Shown here: positions 1 through 10,628 of the stretch, piece after piece | Layout: each line of letters opens with the position of its first letter | Numbering within the stretch: position 1 is the first letter of the stretch | Assembly: GCA_000320605.2 (NCBI GenBank) | Contig: KB445791.1 | Span: 1,530,298 to 1,594,297 of the forward strand | Length of the DNA: 64,000 bases | Direction of reading: 5' to 3' | Source of the DNA: Gelatoporia subvermispora B | Taxonomy: Eukaryota; Basidiomycota; Agaricomycetes; Polyporales; Gelatoporiaceae | Program-made: the position numbers and the translations under genes | Notes under the pieces: model-generated | Databases searched by the model: none | Seen by the model: only the letters and a program-made list of their open reading frames with translations | What the model was told of the DNA's origin: nothing

Positions 1-396
1 TTAGAGGCGTGCGGTATGACGCACATGATGTCGACGTGGGGTGGTTGCCACCGCGGGCAAACCCTGTTGTTGTATATACATAGTAGCCTATACAATACTA
101 TCCAATGTGCACAACGAACAGAGTGATATGAGCGAGCAACTCTGGAATGTCTCTGGAGGAATGCTCCCCTTGAGAGATGTGTGGTGATGACGCAAGCAGA
201 CGCGAGTGGCTGCGCCGCGCGCACCCGTGCAGTGATTGAGCGACTTTCCACCTCCCCGACGCGGGACATGTGCCTCGTATTAATGTCAAGTCCTACGCCG
301 ACCTCCACGTAGCTACGGAACACGCGTACCATCCCATCGCAAAGTCATACGCGCTGCGTACCGCCCCGCCGACGCAGCAGGCCTCCAGTGCTAGCC
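1..396. other. Left edge, no gene seen
   Basis: Only short unsupported reading frames occur here. The last part is presumably the promoter and 5' leader of the AP-3 sigma gene that follows. Nothing else is recognisable. Confidence 0.5.
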
Positions 397-1281
397 ATGA
401 TCCACGGTGTGCTCATCTGTGAGGCGCGCCGCCCTCTCCGCCGGACATGCCCCGCTCACCCGTGTCTGCACGTAGTCAACACCTCGGGCGTGCCCCGCCT
501 GACCAAGTTCTACTCGCCGCTGCACCAGTCCGAGCAGACCCTCGTGCAGAGGATCTTCGCGCTCGTCGCGCCGCGCCCGCCGAGCCTGTGCAACTTCCTC
601 GACGCGCCCGAGCTCGAGGCGTTCCTCTCTCCGCAGGACGGCGGCGAGCGCCTCCGCGTCGTGTACCGCAACTACGCGACGCTCTACTTTGTGTTCGTCG
701 TCGACAGCGCGGAGAGCGAGCTCGGCGTCCTCGATCTGATCCAGGTGCGTGCGAGACGACGGCAGCCTCGTCGGGGCGGACGCTGGTTCTGATGCCTGAT
801 GCGTACGCGCGATCGCAGGTGTTCGTCGAGTCGCTCGACCGTGCGTTTGAGAATGTCTGCGAGCTCGATCTGGTATTCCACTTCGACGAGGTGCGTCGCA
901 ACCCCTTCCGTACTCGCGTACCCGATCTCACCCCCCGGACCTCCTCGTTCGCTCCTCAATTGAACATCAACCCCTCAATGTCTCGAAAGGCACACCACAT
1001 CCTCGCCGAGGTAATCCAGGGCGGGCTCGTGCTCGAGACAAACGTGGAAGAGATCGAGCGTGCAGGTGCGTCTCGCACACACTATCTCGCAGCCCACGGG
1101 GGCCCGCCGCTGACGCACACACGCGCACGCAGTGCACGACGCGGCCAAGGCGCGCAAAGACTCCTACGCATCTGCGAACCCGCTCTCGCTTGGCGGCGGC
1201 GGGATCGGCTCGCGGGGGCCCGGCGTGCAGACCCCCCTCGGGTGGCTCACGGGCAAGCTCACGGGCGTCGGAGCGCGGTAG
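397..1281 (+). CDS. APS3: AP-3 adaptor complex subunit sigma
   Basis: Small sigma subunit of the AP-3 adaptor, which sorts cargo from Golgi/endosomes to the vacuole. Exons 397-418, 476-744, 819-890, 990-1065 and 1133-1281 join in frame to 195 codons. The product opens MIHGVLIFNTSGVPRLTKFY, the hallmark N terminus of clathrin-adaptor small chains. It goes on with the longin-like core (YRNYATLYFVFVVDSAESELGVLDLIQ, then VFVESLDRAFENVCELDLVFHF, then AHHILAEVIQGGLVLETN). AP-3 sigma is preferred over AP-1/AP-2 sigma because of the ESELGVLDLIQ and GGLVLETN variants and the extended C-terminal tail (about 35 residues, Gly/Ser rich). The start at 397 is chosen because family homology begins exactly there, whereas an in-frame ATG 9 bases upstream only adds MLA. 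The first exon is only 22 bases. Confidence 0.88.
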
Positions 1282-1797
1282 GGCGCCCGGACGCCTCCAT
1301 GCGTGTGTTCCCGGGCAATACACAGTATGTTCTTGGCCTGGGCGTCGCGGCTCAGATATGCATGCGGCAGGTATACCGTCGGGGTGGATCCGCTCTAGTG
1401 CTATAGTTGTTCTCAGGTCGCGCCAAATATAGCGCGTCGGCGGCGTCCATTCTCCCCAGTGCAATGACAATACCATTTGATACGGTCTATTCCTGACTGG
1501 CGGGTCCCCCGCTTAGAACCGCGGCGCGGACGCGGGGCTCGCAAACTCGTAATGCAAGCCCTTCTCGAGCTGGGAACACGGACGGGTCCCCGGAAATACG
1601 CTCGCTCTTCGCTGCTATTACCAGATCCCGGCAAGAAGGGAACGAGCTGCTACGTGTCCCCTCGCACGCAGAACAGTGGCGAGCTCGGGAACGCGGCGGA
1701 TCGGTGATTTTCAAGTTGCTGTTAGAGTAGGCAGGGTAGCCGTTCCTCATGAACCCCGGTGACATCAGCGTATCGAAAGAGAACAGAATCCCGGCGT
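1282..1797. other. Intergenic between convergent APS3 and MED6
   Basis: Both flanking genes end here, so this is 3' UTR and spacer for two convergent transcripts. No coding frame with splice-compatible homology was seen. Confidence 0.5.
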
Positions 1798-2902
1798 TCA
1801 CGTACTCTTTTTCTTCTTCTTGCCAGCCCCTGGGGCACTTTTAGCAGGCGGCGGCGCCTCCTGCGGCGTTGGTGCGTTCGAAGGCCTCTTTGGCGTGACG
1901 CCTCTGGCTGGATTCGGCGCGGGCGTGGCCGACGACCGAATGCCTGGTGCTGGGGCGGGCATTTCCGGTGCCGAGCTCTCAGAGGCAGCGGTGGGAAGGG
2001 TGAACGACTGGTTGGCATGGATGGCAGTCGTCCGCATGGCATTCAAAAGTAACAGGCTGTTCTCCTGTCTTTCAGGCGAGCTGGCGGACTGTCGCTTTTG
2101 CAGCGAGCCGGAGAGGCCTGGGATATCTTCGGCCGACTGAGTCTCTTCGTCGAGGCCGCGCTTTTTGGAGGAGTCTTTTGATACGGCGGGCTCGGCTACT
2201 GGCCACACGAAGCCTGTGCGGGGAGTGTAAACCGGTCTGTGTGAGCGCAATATGTCGAGGGAGCTTTGGAGGGCGTGGAGTGATGTGAGCTTCCCGAATT
2301 GTCAGCATGTCCTCGCAAGGGACAACGGAAATAACTCACAAGGCGGTTGGATATCAGGGTATAAAGGTCCGGGGCCTGGTATATTCGATTGTTGGTAATA
2401 AAATACACAGCCAGTGGCCGCACTGGATATTCGCAGTTCACTGCCAAGACATCTCAGCGGTACACCGTTTCCACATACCTTCATCCGGTGAGAGCCGCTC
2501 TCGTTTATGAATGATGAAGAAATTTGGTGGCTCGGAATGCACCACGGCAAACTCCACGCCGGTGAACCGCCTGTACCGTGTTCACAATGGGCAACTGCGC
2601 GATGCTGTTCAGCTGTAGGCCTGTGGCTTACTTGAGCTCCTCAGCCTCATTCTGCAATGGTACGCCCGTATGCATCGTTTGCATGCGCAGGACCTGGTTG
2701 TTGCTCTGCTTATCATAGAACATTGACGTGGCGAAGTAATCAAAAACATTCTCATTGGTGAGTGGGCCATAGACCTGCGTGGCGGACTGTCAGCGGTGGC
2801 TGGGAGCATAAAGGTCGGAAAATACGGAACCTGTATCCACTCGTGCCAAATGAAGAACCTGTGAGCCCAGTCATCGAGCGGGCGCAAATCGTTAGGATCC
2901 AT
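1798..2902 (-). CDS. MED6: Mediator complex subunit 6 (MED6)
   Basis: Head-module subunit of the Mediator coactivator that bridges regulators and RNA polymerase II in the nucleus. Five exons on the minus strand (2831-2902, 2632-2774, 2479-2570, 2340-2422, 1798-2289) give 293 codons with consistent phases. Family signatures appear in order: the start LRPLDDWAHRFFIWHEWIQ, then GPLTNENVFDYFATSMFYDK, then FTGVEFAVVHSEPPNFFIIH, then VRPLAVYFITNNRIYQAPDLY, and SLHALQSSLDILRSHRPVYT. The C-terminal 110 or so residues are low complexity (Pro/Ala/Ser), ending in a run of five lysines. Such a basic tail could be nuclear-targeting, which is inference. The gene is divergent from the NRAMP gene with 277 bases between start codons. 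Confidence 0.93.
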
Positions 2903-3179
2903 AGTGTCGTCGGCGAATGATGGGTTGAGGAGGAAGCAAGGAGGAAGAGTGCTGAAATGACCTACAGACCGGCGCGTCGCCCAGGATAGCGAGACGCGAG
3001 AGCGCGCGCAGCCGCGTTCCCAGCGCGCGCCCGGTCTAAGGTGCACACCCGACTGTAGTGGGAACTGCTTTTATGTACGCTACCGCTCTGCTGTTTCTGC
3101 CCCGCTACCCTGGGCCCGACAAGTACTCTCTGCGACGTGGACCTAGCAATGCATCCCCCTACTTCCCCCCGCTGCGGAG
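2903..3179. promoter_or_regulatory. Shared divergent promoter, MED6 / NRAMP
   Basis: The 277 bases between the two opposed start codons must carry both promoters. No TATA box or named operator is obvious. Confidence 0.55.
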
Positions 3180-5397
3180 ATGTCGCTCCTCGACCATCCG
3201 CCCTCAATAGCAGAGTTGCGCGAGGCTGAGACGACTCCGGAGGTAACGAGAGGTGTCTGGACGTCTAGGGTCCATACCGGATGGCAAGCAACAGTCCATC
3301 ACCTCAAGAAACATGTGGGCGTGGGCATTATTTGCTCCGTAGCATATTTCGATCCGTGAGTGTCGCTGGTGGTTTGTCGTAGAGAAACATACTGAACAGT
3401 GGGCACTGATTCAAAGAGGAAACTGGAGTGTCGACCTCCAAGCTGGTTCTTCGTTTGGATACAGACCTATGCTGTTTGTTATCTTGATGGCAGGCCTAGG
3501 CGCGATGATACTGCAGGTAATCTACCGTCGCAGCGCCATTTGACAGCATAGTAGGATCTAATCTGTTCGTAGTCCCTCTCGTTCCGACTCGGTTGCGTCA
3601 CCGGACTTGGTAAGTACTTGGACTTGGTAACAACAGAAACTGAGATAACATCTTCGCCTAGATCTGGCTACGCATTGTCGGATGCTTCTCCATGACCGTC
3701 CTAAATATCGCCGCCTGATCCGTTTCGCTGTGCTGTATCCCCTCTACGTCTTGTCAGAGGTCGCCATCATCAGCACCGATCTTGCAGAGCTTCTGGGTTC
3801 GGCCATTGGTCTCAACCTCATATTCCCGGAACTCCCGTTATGGGCGGCGGTGTTGTTGACAGCAGCTGATGTCCTCGTCTTCCTAGTACTGGGAGACCCG
3901 TCCCGTGGACAGGGCCGCCCTGTGAAATTCTTCGAGTGTACAGTCATAGCACTTGTTCGTATCGCCCTCCGACGGATGTGCTCAGAAGGGCGCTGACAGC
4001 ATCGACAGGTGTTCGCCGTCTTCGTGTGCTTTGTCATTCTCCTCGTAAGGGTTGATCCCAACTGGCCGCACGTCTTCCTGGGATACGTCCCAGACAAGGT
4101 GCTATTTACGGGCAAGCCGAACGCTCTCTACACCGGTGCGATTATCACCATCTTCAGTCGTAGCATCAGCGACTGATATGGATCCGATAGCTGTTGGTAT
4201 CCTAGGCGCGACTGTTATGCCCCACGCCCTCTTCCTCGGTTCTTTCCTGGCAACTCAGGACCGAGTGTCGTCTCCCGCTGTTCTGCCATATCCTATCAAC
4301 TCATCAGGCAACACGCATCCTTCTGATCTATGGGCAAGATTCAAACTATGGACAAAGTCCCTCTTCTCCGTGACTCGCGCAGAGCGGAGGGCAGCGGCAC
4401 AAGATTATCGTGACAAGTATGGACACGAAAACAAAGACATATCCTTCATCCGAGCACACCTGACGCACGGATTGGTCGACGTCATCTCGAGCCTTCTCGG
4501 AGTGGCAGTTCCAATCAATTCAGCGTGCGTTCTCGTTCTAATTAGATGTCGGCGGTGATATACTCAATCTGTCTCAGCATATTGGTCATTGCGGCGACGG
4601 TGTTTTTCAACAGTGCAGAGATGGCAAATGCCTCGTCAGCAGGACTGTTCGATGCATATGACCTGATCAAGGAACGCATTGGCAAAGGTTGGTTTCTCAT
4701 GGCAATTTAGATCGGTGTCAATCCGTGCTGATGATCATGCAGCCGCTGCATTCATTTTTGCCTTGGCACTACTCTGTTCTGGCCAGACAGCAAGCATCAC
4801 GGCCACTCTCGCAGGTCAGATTGTGTCGGAGGGATTTATTGAATGGAGGATATCGGTAAGAGTTGAATTGCTCCCTGACTTGACGTTTTGCTGATCTAGG
4901 GCTGGTTTCCATAGCCGCTCCTCAGGCGCATCATAACTCGTCTCATCGGCCTGATACCTTCGATGGTTGTGGCCATAGCCGTTGGCCGAGCTGGAATCAA
5001 CACATTACTAGTTGCATCCCAAGTGGTTTTGTCCATCGTCCTGCCTTTCGTCGCATTTCCCCTTATCTGGCTCACGTCGTCAAAGGCCGTGATGTCCGTG
5101 CGGAAGCCGACCGCGACCCCAAGCGAAGACTCGCCACGGCCCTTCGCGGCTGTGCAGAGCGAACTCCGCGAAATAATGCCATCACAATTGCCTCCACCCG
5201 CAATTGATGGCCTGATGGAGGAGAAGCGCGAGGATATATTGAACGAAACAGTAGATGTTCGATCAGTTGTTGAAAATGAATACGTTTCCTTCGCTAATGG
5301 TTGGTTGATGACTGGGATATCTTCCATTATTTTCCTCATTATCCTGGTAGCAAATGCGTACGTACTTGTAGAATTAGGGGTGGGGAACTCAGACTGA
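3180..5397 (+). CDS. NRAMP-family divalent metal transporter (SMF-like)
   Basis: Proton-coupled importer of Mn2+/Fe2+ or related divalent metals in plasma or endosomal membrane. Nine exons (3180-3355, 3417-3516, 3573-3609, 3662-3954, 4009-4135, 4191-4524, 4578-4687, 4743-4855, 4915-5397) join to 590 codons with all phases consistent. The two metal-site motifs are present: DPGN in helix 1 (FDPGNWSVDLQAGSSFGY) and MPH in helix 6 (GILGATVMPHALFLGS). Other family stretches are SEVAIISTDLAELLGSAIGL and NSAEMANASSAGLFDAYDLI. Ten to eleven hydrophobic helices are expected. A hydrophilic cytosolic loop of about 80 residues (around 5100-5290) precedes the last helix and ends NAYVLVELGVGNSD. It could equally be called SMF1 or SMF2; orthology cannot be settled here. 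Confidence 0.92.
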
Positions 5398-5505
5398 CAG
5401 AACCATTTGTACAATAACAAGACGTCAGCATCGGACTATCATTGATAATGTAGACTTGTATTTGTGACATAAGGAACTGCGCGGAAACTGCAAAACAAAA
5501 CCATT

Positions 5506-5589
5506 AGCCCACCGCGAGGGTCGAACTCGCAGCCTTCAGATCGCCTAGTCATAAGAGTCTGACGCTCTATCCGATTGAGCTAGGCGGGC
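5506..5589 (-). tRNA. tRNA-Lys (CTT), with 10-base intron
   Basis: Read on the minus strand, this folds as a cloverleaf. The 7-bp acceptor pairs GCCCGCC with GGTGGGC, the D arm is present, the anticodon loop is CTCTTA+A (anticodon CTT), and the T arm contains GTTCGACC. A 10-base intron (TGACTAGGCG) sits one base 3' of the anticodon, the usual place for nuclear tRNA introns. The 84 bases are identical to the copy at 14911-14994. Confidence 0.93.
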
Positions 5590-8500
5590 GGTAGCGTTTA
5601 TTGAGTATTAATATATAGGGGTCAACGGGCCAAATGATGGCGTGTACTCCCACAAGAATCATGATGAGATCTCCCTTTCGTGATGGACATCTTACGGATT
5701 GTCAGCTGGAAGGAGTCTTGGAAACAATCACGTACTTTGGGCCCTCGACCTATCTATCGTTGTGATTGAGCCGATAAATCATATGCCTGTGAGCATAGAA
5801 ACAACCATGTTGGTCGCAAAAAACCACTTGCTAAATCTCAAACGACCATGTCAGTGGCAAGTTGCAACGATGTATCTTAGATGCAATCCTTCCGTCGTAA
5901 ACCTCAGCGCCTTGGCTTCAGCTACTTTGGTAAGTGTTGCTCCGATTACCACGCACAACTCGCGGACAAAGATGTTAGAGAGCCCTGATAGTTCTCATGT
6001 CACTGTACAGTTCGCAGAGTCGCATCAAAGAAGTCAGTATTGTGACTTCGTCGCGGCATCCGAGACATGATAGCTTCCATAAAATTTTCAACAGATTCGT
6101 TCCCCTGGACATTGCTGCCGACGGCATATCTAGAGCGAAAATCTCACGTAAACAGTCCCAGAGAAGTACATGGTGCCATAACAGTTCATGTCGCCGAACT
6201 TACCATCGTTGTTGTCGTGATAATAAAATGTCGAAACATCCCGATCCAGCTACCTTGACATGAGTGATATATCAAAGGGCAGCCACGGAAGTTAAGACGT
6301 CGACGTGACCCAGCGTGGGCCATTTGCAGGGGTAGGGCGTCGGGATGGCTCGGGTGCAATCAAACAACGAAGAGGTGCCACAGGGTCAAGGGCATCAAGC
6401 CACGAGTCACTCGGACCCACAGTGGAGGTTGCTGCTCGGAGATAACTTTCCAGAGAAGTGGGTTGGACAAATTTGCCTCATGCATGCTGGTGCTAGATGA
6501 ACAATACTATTGCAAGAATTGGTCATTGTGGTCTCCACGGGTTGTCTCGATCTGTCCACGCTTGCCAGGGACAGAAGAAGCGGACAATGCGGCGCGTTCC
6601 AGCGGCCATGCACTGCCCTGCAGGCGGGGAGCCTTCCGGATCATACACCTGGCAGTTCCGCATTGCAGTGACTCGGTGGGGTTTTTATCTCACGACGGCC
6701 CAACTGCAATGTTCCGGATTTGTGGACCGCTCGCTTCGGCGCACACTAGCTCAGTGATTAGCGGTTATGTTTGAAGCCAATAAATTGTGCGAGAACGTAG
6801 GCGAAAGAATGATAGCACTGAGGCCGGTGGGCTTTGCAAACCTGAGAACATGAGGCAGGCAGTTACGACAACAATCACAGTGATGGAAACCTTCACCACT
6901 CTGGGGTAATGCAAATGCGCGGGACAACAGCGACAGTCTCCTACGGTCTCCACCCTCTCGGTGTACATATCCGGACGGGCCGGCCAAAAACAATGCTGTT
7001 TCAGCATGCGCTTCGAATCACGATCCCACTGGATGGCCTTTGTACTGACTTCTTGGTACACCTCTGGTTACGGTGGCGAGCCTTCATGAACCATAACAGA
7101 TGGTAGGAATCGTTGGCCACAGTTCGTTCATTCTGCCATTGGCTCCAAGGTCCGTGAAACACAGTGCACACGAGTTCTAAGGTGACATTGTCAGGAAATG
7201 CAGCTAGGAAGGAGACATTGAGACAGACCGTTACGTCACGCGATTCCATAATGAATTGTTGTCAGGCGTATTTCGCTGAATGGCAACATATGCCCGCCCG
7301 GCTCAAAATGACATTCTGTGAGACAAACATACCGTGAAGGTCGGATTCTGCGGCACAGAGGCAACTAGGCCATGACAAAGCAGAGAACAGGGCGAGGCGC
7401 CGCATCGGAATTTCATGATAGGGTCTAAGTCGAGTTGATACTAGGATGCAGTAGTAATCATCGATGCGATGGTCGCAGCCAAGAGCTTCGAAGGGAAAAA
7501 ATCCCGCTATGGCTCCGCCCCTCCGTCTTATACACTCTTGTGGCAGCTGCGGCTGCGGAAGTGGTACCGCGGCGCAGCCGACAAACACTGCGGTCCCGCA
7601 GCCAGGCCAAGCTACACAAGAGGTACATATGCTCGAACGCTTCAAAGTACTGCGCTGTTAGCCGCGAAAATCAAGAGATAGCGCGACGATATGGTTGCCG
7701 GAGGGGCATCAAGCGATATGGATCTAAAGATCGCGTTCTGCGTCATGGCAGTTCGAGCAATCACTTCTTGCTGCGCACAGACGTCCTGAAGCGCAGCCCC
7801 CGGGCGGCGCTGCTATTCGGAATATTGCCGCCGAGGCTGCAGTCGGTCTCTAGTGTGAAATGTGCAGGGGTAGCCTATGCAACGAAGACAATAGAAGTTG
7901 AGCATGGGATTTATCGAGGCCATTTGGAATCCTAAAAACGCGCCACGAGGTTTCGTTGGGATGGGAACGCGCAATACGCCGAATCTCGAGAACTGGACGA
8001 AGAACCCGTGACAGCAAATAGCGGTTGACTCCTGTTCCTACCGCCACATACCCCCTGAGTTCTAGATTGGAATGGATCCGCGAACCTCGAAATCATCAAA
8101 GCAGGCGGATGCAGCACGCCCACCGCGCTGCGGAGGCGTGCCGGTAGGGTTTCCATTCCATAATAGTGGATGCGAGAATACGAGGCTGTTCATCCGCCAT
8201 ATATCCGAGGCTGTGCACGGCGCAGAGTGCCCGCATCTTCGTGAACATGTGGCCATAATATCATTCTGAAAAGGGCGAAATTGTGATGTTGGTGAAAGAT
8301 GTTTTAGGAGCGAATCTGCACGAGCGCAGGGTCTGCCCACTTCGGCGACGGAAAGCTGTGGGATCCACAGCGAGTATTCAGATTACTGATTCCTAACCAG
8401 CTGTTTTGGAATATCAAACGGGCGGTATTGTGGGGCGGGTAGTATGAACCCTATCCCCTTGCGAAGAAGCAAGTTGAATCTACACAATTGTGTATGTACT

Positions 8501-9427
8501 TCGTGAAAGTTCGATCCGATCAGTCGCGGAACGCAACTCTGAGTCAGAGGGGATACGTGGAAATAGAGTCGTCGGAAGCCTACGTGTACCGAACTACAAT
8601 GGCAGCCTCGACTGTACTGGGGAGATCCGGGGATACCTCAACATTTGATCGATCTGAGCATCGAATCAAGAGCGATACGCACTTACCGGATTGCAGATGT
8701 CAGGTGAGTGCAGAAATAACTAGGCCAAAACAAAGTACACACCCATGTCAAGGCGTCGCTGACGCGGCCAGCACCAGAAGCTGATGCAGCGACGCGCCAG
8801 GACGCGCCTCATTGTGACATTCTCGGCACCGCAACAGTTGATTGTATCATGGAGGAGTCATAGCAGACCGGCGGCTGGGTGCGCTGACTAGACAGTGGAC
8901 GCGCCGAGGACCAGTCTCGGCAGGTGGACTCGTGTGTATTTGAGTTTCAAAGCCGGACATCGGCCTCTGTATAATGCGCTGGGCGTGTCCTCCTCGGAGG
9001 GTGCAGCACCGGGTGTACGGGGCAACTAGCGGCGGACAGTGGGCGCGCATTGCCGCCATCGTCGCGGGCAGTGAGTTGCGCGACGTCGGGGACGGCGCTG
9101 ACTTGGGCTGCACGGCATCTGGATGAGCGTGAGGAGATGTTGTCAAGTCTGGTGGAGACCGGCAGAAGGGTCGTGGGACATACGGCGGACCGGAATAGGA
9201 AGGCGTATTGGTTGCAAGGCGCGCTTAGGCGCCTCGCTGAGAAACACAGCCTTTGAGCCCAAGGGGTGGGATCATTCTCCCGCGTGCGTGTCCGCAGCAG
9301 GCTCACCGTCTCCCTCTTGACTCCTGCCCTCATCTCCTCACCCCAACCCAGCTGCCTAACAACACCTGCCCCTCCACGCCCCTACTTAACTTCCTTTAAA
9401 TCTCTCGCCAACATCCCCTTTTCGAAT
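5590..9427. other. 3.8 kb stretch without a firmly supported gene
   Basis: Many short frames are open here but none shows recognisable homology across splice sites. One weak minus-strand candidate (6765-7407) is listed separately. The last 170 or more bases are promoter and leader for the C2H2 gene. No terminal repeats, transposase motifs or RNA genes were recognised. It may be relic or rapidly evolving sequence. Confidence 0.4.
6765..7407 (-). CDS. Weak candidate: small secreted or membrane protein
   Basis: I do not recognise a family. On the minus strand, a start at 7407 encodes a signal-peptide-like N terminus (MRRLALFSALSWPSCLCAAE). It can be spliced in frame (donor gtatgt near 7330, acceptor ctccttcctag near 7205) to a segment AAFPDNVTLELVCTVFHGPW with an N-glycosylation sequon. 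Further along the strand, another frame carries a hydrophobic helix (VSITVIVVVTACLMF), which would suit a C-terminal membrane anchor. I could not find a convincing intron connecting the middle to that helix, so the model is incomplete. It could be a broken gene or chance. Confidence 0.22.
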
Positions 9428-10628
9428 ATGACCGACGACTATTTCGCTCAGCTCCACCCGGCCTTTGAGGCATACCTCAACGACACGAAGACTGCGCAAG
9501 CTACGGAGACTGCTGCGCACGGTCTTGACCAGTACGATTACTCCAAGCAGCCCCTTGACTTCAGCCACTACACCCAGGCCGCAGCGGATATTCTCGCTCC
9601 TCACCCGGACCAGTTCGAGTCGGAGCTTGACTCGCTTGTCCAGTTCGACACAGACATTAACTTCCTCTCGGTACCGCTCGACACTAACGGTGATCTGTTT
9701 TCCTTCCTCCGTTCGGACACCCCCACCTACGGGCCCCTTTCGTCCTTCACCGCCTCTACCGAGTCGGTGTCGGCGTATGACTCGTCGTACAACGATACCC
9801 TCTCAGTCCACAGCGAGAGCGTGTATTCCTACGTCCCTTCCCCTACGAACAACTACACGCAGAGCGACTACGGATATTCCCAGCAGCTCGACATGGAGTT
9901 CCAGCGCATGGCCATGCCGACGCACGACGACAGTGCGTTCGGGACCATCCCGCCCTCGCCCTCGATCCGCAGCTCGCCCAGCAGCGTACCCAACATCTCG
10001 CACTATTCTCCTTCTAGCTTCTCGTCCCCTCGCGGAAGCTTTTCCGACTACGAGCCGGCGCAGCCGCAGCAGGTCAGGATTGGCAGCTCTGCTGCGTCGG
10101 ACTACTATCCGCAGACCCGCGTGCAGCTCAACGAGCATCCGCAGTACGCCAGCGCAGGCGCGCGCTCGGTGCCGATCCAGGATAATACGTCGCATGCCTC
10201 CTCGGTCCAGTCCATGTCGCACTCCGCCTCGCACCGCTCTATTAGGCCCGATGCCATGCAGGACGACCCGAAGCGCAAGTACCAGTGCCCCAACTGTTCT
10301 CGAGGTGAGACCTCATACCCACTCTTCATGTGTCATATCACTGACGTCATATTTGTTAGCCTTCGTCCGTGCGTTCAACCTCAAGACGCATTTGCAGACG
10401 CACGACCCCAACCGTGCTAAGCCTTACGCCTGCACCTACAAGTCTTGCGGCCGGTCGTTCAGTCGCAAGCACGATTTGACCCGCCACAACGTCTCCATCC
10501 ATCGTGCCGAGGCCGGCTCGGGGGATTCCGTCGGCGTTGGTAACAGTGACCGCGAGTGGTGCGACTCGTGTGGCAAGAGCTACGGCAAGGGCAAGGACAA
10601 GGGCTGCGACTGTGACGACGCCAAGTAG
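9428..10628 (+). CDS. C2H2 zinc-finger transcription factor
   Basis: Probable nuclear DNA-binding regulator, 381 codons in two exons (9428-10304 and 10360-10628). Residues 1-285 or so are low complexity, rich in Ser, Tyr, Pro, Asp and Gln, as in fungal activation regions. The fingers follow near the C terminus: finger 1 YQCPNCSRAFVRAFNLKTHLQTH (split by the intron after Arg/Ala) and finger 2 YACTYKSCGRSFSRKHDLTRHNVSIH. The pair resembles the Crz1/FlbC-like two-finger class. After the fingers comes a compact Cys-rich tail, WCDSCGKSYGKGKDKGCDC, ending DDAK, which may bind a further zinc ion (inference). The start is the first ATG with coding bias after a pyrimidine-rich leader. The regulon cannot be told from the sequence. 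Confidence 0.85.

Noticed and set aside
447..1406. A 319-codon plus-strand frame overlapping the AP-3 sigma gene
   Set aside because: It is in another frame, Arg/Ala/Pro-rich as shadows of GC-rich exons are, and crosses the true introns. The spliced AP-3 sigma model explains the region.
6260..6350. Possible 5S rRNA-like words (ccacggaagttaagacgtcg)
   Set aside because: Length, order and pairing do not match a 5S rRNA; only short words are similar.
8847..9256. Small open frames before the C2H2 gene, one ending in a helical stretch (YWLQGALRRLAEKHSL)
   Set aside because: No upstream exon could be joined with sensible splice sites and no family was recognised. It more likely belongs to the C2H2 promoter.
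9465..10628. A 387-codon frame in the C2H2 locus
   Set aside because: Its first part is a Ser/Arg/Thr-rich shadow. Its end simply coincides with the real second exon of the C2H2 gene.
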